Origin: an uncultured Muribaculaceae bacterium
Lineage (GTDB): Bacteria; Bacteroidota; Bacteroidia; Bacteroidales; Muribaculaceae
Direction of reading: 5' to 3'
Assembly: GCA_910584125.1 (NCBI GenBank)
Contig: CAJTXU010000048.1
Location: 1 to 13,039, forward strand
DNA: 13,039 nt
The notes beneath the pieces were generated by a model, which worked only from the letters and a program-made list of their open reading frames with translations, did no database searches and was not told the DNA's origin. This document shows, piece by piece, positions 8,545-13,039 of the stretch. The position numbers were made by a program, and so were the translations under genes. How positions within the stretch are numbered: position 1 is the first letter of the stretch; each line of letters starts with the position of its first letter.

Positions 8545-8565
8545 TAAGTGGCAAGTAATAAGTAA
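8538..8565 (+). repeat. Degenerate 7-mer array at the capA-like gene end
   Basis: Four 7-base units follow in phase: CAAGTAA, TAAGTGG, CAAGTAA, TAAGTAA. The 12-base word CAAGTAATAAGT occurs at 8538-8549 and again at 8552-8563, 14 bases apart. The first unit contains the TAA stop of the CapA-like gene. The layout parallels the 131-260 element, with a different unit sequence. Confidence 0.75.
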
Positions 8566-8577
8566 CACGGGACGATA

Positions 8578-8625
8578 AAATAATCAAGGGCCGAGCATCG
8601 TATGATGTGCGGCCCTTGATTATTT
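8578..8625. terminator. Two-way intrinsic terminator
   Basis: A perfect 16-bp stem (8578-8593 with 8610-8625) has a GC core of GGGCCG/CGGCCC and A/T-rich ends that supply a T-run in both directions. A small inner hairpin CATC/GATG (8596-8599, 8604-8607) lies in the loop. It separates the CapA-like gene (plus) from the AraC-type gene (minus), which converge here. Confidence 0.9.
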
Positions 8626-8652
8626 CTGCTGTCAGTATGAATGATTGTCGGG

Positions 8653-9561
8653 TTATACGAGGATCTTGTTGCGCTTGTAGATCTGGCGGAACTCCTTGGG
8701 GGTGTAGCCCTTGTTCTTCTTGAAGATGCGGTTGAAGTTGGAGACGTTGTTGAAGCCCGAGTTGAAGCAGATGTCGGCGATCGGGGTCGATGTCGACACG
8801 AGTTCGCGCGAGGCGACGTCGAGGCGGATGCCGATCACGTAGTCGGAGATCGAACGGCCGGTGCGCAGCTTGAAGAAGCGGCTGAACGACGAGGGCGACA
8901 TGCCGGCCATCTGCGCGAGGTGGTTGAGACGAATCTCGCCCTTGTAGTTGGCGGCGATGTACTCCTGGGCCTTGCGCAGGCGCGTGTTGCTGACGGTGCT
9001 GTGTGTCCCGGCGTTCTGGCTGCTGGAGAGCTGGCGGCCGTTGGGGTCGATGGCGAGCAGGTGGAGGATCTCGATGAGCTTCATCATCTGGTAGAAGCTC
9101 GACTTGGCGTTGAGCAGGTCCTCGATGTGGCTGTAGATCTTCATGATGCTCGTCATGGGATATGCCACGCCCTTGGAGGCGTTCTCAAGCAGCGTCTTGA
9201 CCGACTGCATCTGCGTGCGGCGCAGCATCTCGTTGCCGAAGATGTCAACGGGGAACTGGATGGTGATCTCGCGGATGTGGTTGCTCGTGCACTTGTCCTG
9301 CTCCCAGCCGTGCTCCACGCCGTGGCCCACGATGACGAGGTCGAAATCGCCGACCTCTTCAATCGAGTCTCCGACTATGCGGCGCGCTCCGGCGCAGTTC
9401 TCGACGAAGTTGATCTCGAACTCCGCGTGGCGGTGTACGGGGAATGTAAAACTGTCTTTCGTGCGATCTACGACGTAAAGGAAATCGCATTCCGAAAGCG
9501 GGGTGACCTCGGTGAGGATGTCACCGTTGTTGTCCAGATTGTAAACTGTTTCTTTGCTCAT
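8653..9561 (-). CDS. AraC-family transcriptional regulator
   Basis: This 302-residue regulator has an N-terminal cupin-like sensing domain (about 20-120) with PVHRHAEFEINFV at 41-53, whose two His and Glu are typical of the AraC-type cupin. A helical linker follows (about 135-170), then a C-terminal double helix-turn-helix (about 193-297). The second helix-turn-helix block is intact: IADICFNSGFNNVSNFNRIF (261-280) followed by KKNKGYTPKEFRQIY. Such proteins usually sense a small molecule, often a sugar or other metabolite, and activate or repress nearby genes. The ligand cannot be read from the sequence. It is transcribed away from the membrane glycosyltransferase gene, from a separate promoter in the shared 175-base intergenic region, and may control that gene; this is inference from position. 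Its 3' end meets the terminator at 8578-8625. Confidence 0.93.
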   Translation of the reverse strand: MSKETVYNLDNNGDILTEVTPLSECDFLYVVDRTKDSFTFPVHRHAEFEINFVENCAGARRIVGDSIEEVGDFDLVIVGHGVEHGWEQDKCTSNHIREITIQFPVDIFGNEMLRRTQMQSVKTLLENASKGVAYPMTSIMKIYSHIEDLLNAKSSFYQMMKLIEILHLLAIDPNGRQLSSSQNAGTHSTVSNTRLRKAQEYIAANYKGEIRLNHLAQMAGMSPSSFSRFFKLRTGRSISDYVIGIRLDVASRELVSTSTPIADICFNSGFNNVSNFNRIFKKNKGYTPKEFRQIYKRNKILV

Positions 9562-9586
9562 TCTAATGCGGTATTAGATTCATCGG

Positions 9587-9617
9587 CAAATATACATATT
9601 TTAAATAAATTGGCAAA
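9587..9617 (-). promoter_or_regulatory. Predicted promoter of the AraC-type gene
   Basis: On the minus strand TATATTTG (9594-9587) matches the -7 consensus and TTTG (9617-9614) lies 19 bases upstream of it, the standard Bacteroidetes spacing. Between it and the start codon lies a 5-bp inverted repeat, CTAAT (9563-9567) and ATTAG (9573-9577), a possible small operator or leader hairpin. Confidence 0.75.
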
Positions 9618-9643
9618 AAAATTAATTAAAATAATTCTTATTT

Positions 9644-9667
9644 TTTGATATTTTTATAGTAATTTTG
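9644..9667 (+). promoter_or_regulatory. Predicted promoter of the glycosyltransferase gene
   Basis: TAATTTTG at 9660-9667 matches the -7 consensus, with TTTG at 9644-9647 only 12 bases upstream. Transcription would start near 9674, giving a leader of about 63 bases. The leader can pair TTTCACG (9674-9680) with CGTGAAA (9710-9716). Confidence 0.55.
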
Positions 9668-9736
9668 TTATTATTTCACGCCGAGCGGCCGTTTCGCACC
9701 TTTTCGAGACGTGAAAACCGATATTTCATATATGAT

Positions 9737-11500
9737 ATGGACACATTGCTCAACAACCTTACGAGACGTCGCGCGCTGCTGATTCTGCTTGTCGTGACGT
9801 GCCTGGCCACACTGCCGTTTCTTGGTCTGGCCGATTTCAACACCAAGGGCGAGCCGCGCGAGGCGGTGGTGGCCTACACCATGCTCGAACATGACGACTG
9901 GATCCTGCCCGTCAACAATGGCGGCGAGATTCCTTACAAACCTCCGTTCTTCCATTGGTGTGTGGCGGCGGCGAGTCTGCTCGACGGCGGTACGGTGAGC
10001 GAATACACGTCGCGGCTGCCGTCGGCTGTGGCGCTGATCGCGATGACGCTGTCGGTGTTCGCTTTCTTAGCGCGGCGTCGCGGCACGGCGGTCGGTCTGC
10101 TGACGGCGCTGGTGACTTTCACGGCGTTCGAGATCTACCGGGCGGGGATGAACTGCCGTGTCGACATGGTGCTCACCGCCCTGATGGTCGGGGCCGTTTT
10201 CAGGCTTTACCGCTGGGGAATGGACGGCATGAGGGGATTCCCGTGGCTTGCGATACTGCTGATGAGCTGCGCGACGCTCACCAAGGGCCCGGTCGGGATA
10301 TTGATCCCCTGTCTGGTTGCGGGCATCTTCCTGTTGCTACGCGGTGTGCCGTTCTTCAAGGCGTTCATATGGCTCTGTCTGTGGGGATGCCTGTCGCTGC
10401 TGCTGCCGCTCGCGTGGTATGCGGCGGCCTACGCCCGTGGCGGCGAGGAGTTTCTCGACCTCGTGATGGAGGAGAACTTCGGGCGCATGACCGGCACGAT
10501 GGCCTATGACTCGCATCTCAACCCGTGGTATTACAATCTGGTGACGCTCGCGGCGGGATTCCTGCCGTGGACCGTCGCGGTGGTGATGTCTCTCTTCATC
10601 GTGCCGCGCGGGGCGTGGCGCAGGGCCGGCGTGGCGTGGCGCGGTGCGTGGGGACGGCTGTGCGCGTGGATACGCTCGGCGCAGCCCTGCACATTGCTGT
10701 CACTGACTGCGGCGGTGGTGATATTCATATTCTACTGCATACCGGCCAGCAAGCGCAGTGTGTATCTGATGCCGATGTACCCGTTCACGGCCTATTTCAT
10801 CGCGGAGTTGCTGACGTGGATGTCGCGGCGTCGGGCGGCGAGCGTCAAGGGCTTCGGCGACTTCATCGCCGGGGTAGGGTGCGCGCTGCTTCTTGTGTTC
10901 GTTCTTGTGAAGTGCGGGGCGGTGCCCGATTCGATTTTCGGGCACGGCAAACATGCGGCGCAGAACGCTGCGATGCTCGGTTCGCTGCGCGAGGCCGGGG
11001 GAGTGTTGGGATGGACCTGCGCCGTCGTTCCGGCGGTCTGCGCGGCGATATGGTGGCTGAGTGTGCGCCGGAGTGTCTCGGGCATAGCCGCACCGACGGC
11101 AGTGGCGGGTCTTGTGGTGGCGGTCTACATCTCGATGAGCGGTTGCTATCAGCCGGCGGTGCTGCAACCGAAATCGGTCAAGGGCATGGCGGCCGACATT
11201 GAGCGTGAGTTTCCCGATGCGAAGACGCGCATCTACGAGTTCATATCTGGGGCGGAAGCTGCCAAAGGGAATCCGCTGCATTATTTCGAACTCAATTTCT
11301 ATATGGGCGACGTGGTGCGCAATTTCCGGCGCGAGCGTCCTTCGGAAGGTTACCTGCTGATAGAGCGGCGGGACATGGACGAATATGGGGCGCGGTTTGG
11401 CGCTGAAGGCTACGAATTTGACGAGGTTTACACGCCGGCGCCATCGATGCCGCGCAAGACGCCGGCGCTCTACCGCTTCACACGCAGATGGGCGAAATGA
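9737..11500 (+). CDS. ArnT/PMT-type integral membrane glycosyltransferase
   Basis: This 587-residue polytopic membrane protein is related to the dolichyl-phosphate mannosyltransferase and ArnT families (GT39/GT83), which move a sugar from a polyprenyl phosphate to a target on the outer side of the inner membrane. After the first membrane segment (13-31) comes the loop DFNTKGEPREA (33-43), whose acidic residues match the catalytic loop of the family, then YKPPFFHW (67-74), a version of the usual DKPP motif. LTKGP and the NPWYYNL...FLPW region are also typical, and about ten or more hydrophobic segments follow, before a soluble C-terminal part of about 100 residues. I chose ATG 9737: an in-frame TTG at 9665 lies inside the -7 box and cannot be transcribed. 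Donor and acceptor are unknown; lipid A or glycan decoration is possible. Confidence 0.88.
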   Translation: MDTLLNNLTRRRALLILLVVTCLATLPFLGLADFNTKGEPREAVVAYTMLEHDDWILPVNNGGEIPYKPPFFHWCVAAASLLDGGTVSEYTSRLPSAVALIAMTLSVFAFLARRRGTAVGLLTALVTFTAFEIYRAGMNCRVDMVLTALMVGAVFRLYRWGMDGMRGFPWLAILLMSCATLTKGPVGILIPCLVAGIFLLLRGVPFFKAFIWLCLWGCLSLLLPLAWYAAAYARGGEEFLDLVMEENFGRMTGTMAYDSHLNPWYYNLVTLAAGFLPWTVAVVMSLFIVPRGAWRRAGVAWRGAWGRLCAWIRSAQPCTLLSLTAAVVIFIFYCIPASKRSVYLMPMYPFTAYFIAELLTWMSRRRAASVKGFGDFIAGVGCALLLVFVLVKCGAVPDSIFGHGKHAAQNAAMLGSLREAGGVLGWTCAVVPAVCAAIWWLSVRRSVSGIAAPTAVAGLVVAVYISMSGCYQPAVLQPKSVKGMAADIEREFPDAKTRIYEFISGAEAAKGNPLHYFELNFYMGDVVRNFRRERPSEGYLLIERRDMDEYGARFGAEGYEFDEVYTPAPSMPRKTPALYRFTRRWAK

Positions 11501-11529
11501 GGGGACGTGATGCCAAAAGTCGAAATAAA

Positions 11530-11561
11530 TTTGGAGGAATGAAAATAAATTATTAATTTTG
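11530..11561 (+). promoter_or_regulatory. Predicted promoter of tRNA-Ser
   Basis: TTTG at 11530-11533 and TAATTTTG at 11554-11561 are 20 bases apart, the canonical Bacteroidetes -33/-7 arrangement. The start of transcription would lie near 11568, about 20 bases before the mature tRNA. Confidence 0.8.
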
Positions 11562-11588
11562 CACTCTTGAAAGTCGCGAGAGCGGCAA

Positions 11589-11673
11589 GGAGAGATGGCA
11601 GAGTGGTCGATTGCGGCGGTCTTGAAAACCGTTGAGGGTCACACCTCCGGGGGTTCGAATCCCTCTCTCTCCG
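11589..11673 (+). tRNA. tRNA-Ser (anticodon TGA)
   Basis: The 85-base gene folds as a class II tRNA. The acceptor stem GGAGAGA (11589-11595) pairs perfectly with TCTCTCC (11666-11672), followed by discriminator G (11673). The anticodon loop CTTGAAA (11621-11627) gives anticodon TGA at 11623-11625, which reads UCA and related serine codons. A long variable arm and the T-loop TTCGAAT (11654-11660) with a 5-bp stem complete the fold. The 3' CCA is not encoded. It has its own promoter and terminator. Confidence 0.97.
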
Positions 11674-11703
11674 CAATAAAGCCTGATTTTCAGGCCTTTA
11701 TTG
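11674..11703 (+). terminator. Terminator of tRNA-Ser
   Basis: CAATAAAGCCTG (11674-11685) pairs with CAGGCCTTTATTG (11691-11703) with a single bulged base, around the loop ATTTT. The hairpin starts directly at the tRNA 3' end and carries T-rich sequence in its 3' arm. Confidence 0.75.
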
Positions 11704-11977
11704 TATCTGCACCCAATTTTGCACCCAAATCCTGTAAAGTTGGGTGTTTTTATGTATTCTTAACTCCGTGGGCTGGTCAAAAAAGAAACGGCATTAACAT
11801 TTCAGGCACAACTCGACTTCCCATTACGCCTCCCCTTCCTTCTTTTTGCCCAGCACTCTATATACTGGTTTAGGTTTAGTCGGGCATATGTAAAATCCGA
11901 ACCAAACCAAACTGTTATAACGAGGCAGACAAACCTGAAACCATCCCAACTGAGGAAAAGAAACAACATCCAAAGAT
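11704..11977. other. Gene-free AT-rich stretch downstream of tRNA-Ser
   Basis: I see no credible coding region here. It holds a 9-base direct repeat TGCACCCAA (11708-11716 and 11720-11728, 12 bases apart). The second copy pairs with TTGGGTG (11740-11746) in a hairpin followed by five T (11747-11751), a second possible terminator. The remainder up to the regulator start shows no match to the TAnnTTTG promoter consensus on the plus strand. The position just after a tRNA makes an old integration boundary possible, but no integrase or second att copy is visible. Confidence 0.5.
11722..11751 (+). terminator. Second hairpin with T-tract after tRNA-Ser
   Basis: CACCCAA (11722-11728) pairs with TTGGGTG (11740-11746) across an 11-base loop, followed by TTTTT. 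The 7-bp stem is modest, but the T-run directly after it fits an intrinsic terminator on the plus strand. Confidence 0.5.
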
Positions 11978-12568
11978 ATGGCGCAGCTTAATGATTTTAT
12001 GACGAGGATTGACCTGTCGGTGCTGAATGATTATGTCGCGGCTAATGGCAGGAGCGTTGTCTATGCCAAGGGCGAGAGGATTGTTCAGCAGGGGCGATTG
12101 TGCCGCTATGTGGGTGTGGTAAAGTCGGGATATTTCAAATATGTGGCTCTTAATTCAAAGGGGCAGGAAGTAGTAACGGGCTTCTCTTTCGAGGGCGAAG
12201 TGGTTACTGACTATGTGCAGGGATTCCTGTATGACCAGCCTTCGCTAACCTCCATTGTCGCGGGATGCGATGCCGAGGTTCAGCGTGTGTCGGTCGAGGA
12301 TGTGCGACGGTTTATCATAGAGCGCAATTCCGGCTTCGTGGCCGAGGTTTCCTCCAATCTGTTGCAGGAGGCTTATTGCCGTTATCTGAATATGCTTGTA
12401 AAGACACCGGCAGAACGCTTCCATGACCTCGTTTCCCGCTTTCCCGGAGTCATACACAATCTGCCTATTCAGGAGATTGCCTCCTATTTAGGCATCTCAC
12501 GCCGTCAGTTGCACCGCATCCGTGAGGCTGAAAGTGCCGCCGATGCCTCCGAAAGTGAGGATGTTTAA
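11978..12568 (+). CDS. Crp/Fnr-family transcriptional regulator
   Basis: This 196-residue protein has an N-terminal cyclic-nucleotide-binding-type beta-barrel (about 12-115) with VVYAKGERIVQQG (27-39), YVGVVKSGYFKYV and FSFEGEVV (69-76), followed by a dimer helix. A short C-terminal helix-turn-helix follows: LPIQEIASYLGISRRQLHRI (162-181). The Arg of the cAMP-binding cassette of E. coli CRP is not evident after FEGE, and there is no Fe-S cysteine cluster as in FNR, so the ligand is unknown. Length fits the short Crp/Fnr proteins common in Bacteroidetes. The acidic tail (ESAADASESEDV) is extra. Base composition is lower in GC than the genes left of the tRNA. The start ATG at 11978 gives the complete barrel; M8 at 11999 is possible. 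A 22-bp palindrome 32 bases downstream is a candidate binding site. Confidence 0.9.
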   Translation: MAQLNDFMTRIDLSVLNDYVAANGRSVVYAKGERIVQQGRLCRYVGVVKSGYFKYVALNSKGQEVVTGFSFEGEVVTDYVQGFLYDQPSLTSIVAGCDAEVQRVSVEDVRRFIIERNSGFVAEVSSNLLQEAYCRYLNMLVKTPAERFHDLVSRFPGVIHNLPIQEIASYLGISRRQLHRIREAESAADASESEDV

Positions 12569-12600
12569 TAAAAACATCGCGCTGCGCTGATTATCATGCC

Positions 12601-12622
12601 CGATGGGACATTTGTCACATCG
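12601..12622. promoter_or_regulatory. 22-bp near-perfect palindrome, candidate operator
   Basis: The half-sites CGATGGGACA (12601-12610) and TGTCACATCG (12613-12622) are inverted copies at 9 of 10 positions, about a TT centre. Crp/Fnr proteins bind 22-bp palindromes as dimers, and a gene of that family ends just upstream. The site lies 18 bases before a -7 box and would overlap the -33 region of the next gene. It lacks a T-tract, which argues against a simple terminator. Binding is inference. Confidence 0.5.
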
Positions 12623-12640
12623 AATGTCGATTATTCGTTG

Positions 12641-12648
12641 TAACTTTG
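12641..12648 (+). promoter_or_regulatory. -7 box of the small membrane protein gene
   Basis: TAACTTTG followed by C matches the Bacteroidetes -7 consensus TAnnTTTG. The nearest upstream TTTG (12611-12614) is 26 bases away, inside the palindrome, so the -33 element is poor. Transcription would start near 12654, about 17 bases before the ATG. Confidence 0.6.
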
Positions 12649-12670
12649 CTTAATTACAGATAATAGACGC

Positions 12671-12925
12671 ATGAAACAGTGGCAGAAAATAGTAGGTGTT
12701 ATAATAATTTCCGTCTTGGCAATTGCAAATGCTTGGGCTATTATCGACTATATCCATTTGGCAGAAGTCGCTGGAGCATGGAGTGCTGAAGTCACGCAAG
12801 AGTCATTCTTTGACTGCGTCTTTTATTTTAGACGCCATTTTTGGATATATACCATCCTTTCGATAATTGATTTCTTTATTATAATGACATTATTCATTTG
12901 CCTTTGGCGGAAAGGAGGCAATTGA
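12671..12925 (+). CDS. Small two-helix membrane protein, unknown function
   Basis: I do not recognise the family. The 84-residue protein has a hydrophobic segment at about 7-26, a loop containing acidic and aromatic residues (27-55, including RRH at 54-56), a second hydrophobic segment at about 57-78 and a short basic tail RKGGN. A positive N-terminus and tail suggest both ends lie in the cytoplasm. It has a good -7 box just upstream and follows a Crp/Fnr-type gene, so it may be regulated separately from that gene. Base composition is clearly AT-rich compared with the rest of the window, consistent with transferred DNA. Its end overlaps a possible next ORF. Small two-helix proteins can be toxins, holins, regulators or transport accessories; nothing here decides between them. 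Confidence 0.6.
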   Translation: MKQWQKIVGVIIISVLAIANAWAIIDYIHLAEVAGAWSAEVTQESFFDCVFYFRRHFWIYTILSIIDFFIIMTLFICLWRKGGN

Positions 12926-13032
12926 TGAGAATAATATCATTTAGACATTGGACGGAAAAGTTTGGCGGCCATGCTTTATTTGTATTGCCGAAGACTTATC
13001 CGTTGAACTTGAAAACTATATATGACACATGA
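12925..13032 (+). CDS. Possible 35-residue ORF with strong Shine-Dalgarno
   Basis: The ATG at 12925 overlaps the stop of the upstream gene by one base and lies 6 bases after AGGAGG (12913-12918), a strong ribosome-binding site that the other genes in this window lack. The product (MRIISFRHWTEKFGG, then HALFVLPKTYPLNLKTIYDT) has no family I recognise. It could be a translationally coupled small protein, the 5' remnant of a larger broken gene, or a chance frame. The window ends seven bases after its stop. Confidence 0.3.
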   Translation: MRIISFRHWTEKFGGHALFVLPKTYPLNLKTIYDT

Positions 13033-13039
13033 CAAATAA

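Noticed and set aside
7414..8568. A minus-strand open frame of 384 codons opposite the CapA-like gene.
   Set aside because: The plus strand encodes all CapA motifs in order; the antisense product has no recognisable domain and would run through the terminator.
9665..9736. An upstream TTG start for the glycosyltransferase, adding 24 residues.
   Set aside because: The TTG lies in the predicted -7 box, so it would not be in the message; the family's N-terminus starts at the ATG at 9737.
11470..11676. A minus-strand frame containing RERDSNPRRC across the tRNA.
   Set aside because: This is a well-known false protein produced by translating the antisense strand of tRNA-Ser.
11595..11873. A plus-strand frame of 92 codons starting inside the tRNA gene.
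   Set aside because: It starts within the mature tRNA and runs through its terminator, with no protein-like pattern.
11971..11978. TATCTTTG on the minus strand at the Crp/Fnr start codon.
   Set aside because: No -33 element and no gene on the minus strand to the left; probably a chance match.

Overview
The window looks like a chromosomal segment of a GC-rich member of the order Bacteroidales, most likely a Muribaculaceae-type gut bacterium. The reasons are the gene content (a DUF4270 lipoprotein, a stand-alone GT5-like protein beside panC/panD, a YbiT-type ABC-F protein), Bacteroidetes-type promoters (-7 box TAnnTTTG), the near absence of Shine-Dalgarno sequences, and a tRNA gene without an encoded CCA. 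The family-level placement is inference from protein style, not a database match.

Layout. (1) At 1-260 the C-terminus of an unidentified gene enters from the left. It converges on a Dabb-domain gene, and between them lie a palindromic terminator and arrays of degenerate 7-mers. (2) At 255-4933, minus strand, a housekeeping cluster reads leftward: panC, panD, ffh, ABC-F ATPase, Dabb protein. It is probably driven from a promoter near 4987. (3) At 5133-8544, plus strand, a divergent cluster holds a degenerate starch-synthase-like protein, a DUF4270 lipoprotein and a CapA-like metallophosphatase, tightly packed, with a 4-base overlap between the first two. It ends at a strong two-way terminator (8578-8625). 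(4) At 8653-11500 an AraC-type regulator (minus) and an ArnT/PMT-type membrane glycosyltransferase (plus) diverge from one AT-rich intergenic region with a recognisable promoter for each. (5) At 11589-11673 lies tRNA-Ser(TGA) with its own promoter and terminator. (6) From about 11700 to the end the composition becomes more AT-rich. This part holds a gene-free stretch, a Crp/Fnr-type regulator, a 22-bp near-perfect palindrome, a two-helix membrane protein and a possible 35-residue overlapping ORF. It resembles accessory DNA next to a tRNA gene, although no integrase is visible.

How the genes work together. panC and panD make pantothenate, the precursor of coenzyme A. ffh is the protein part of the signal recognition particle, and the ABC-F protein is a predicted ribosome-associated ATPase, so the minus-strand cluster is core metabolism and translation. 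The divergent cluster looks directed at the cell envelope (lipoprotein plus exported CapA-like protein) with a glycosyltransferase-fold protein that has probably lost catalysis. No defence system, CRISPR array, transposase or phage module is visible. The observations most worth following are the 7-mer arrays that run into stop codons at convergent gene ends, the catalytically degenerate GT5-like protein in a conserved-looking setting, and the regulator, palindrome and small membrane protein grouped beside the tRNA.
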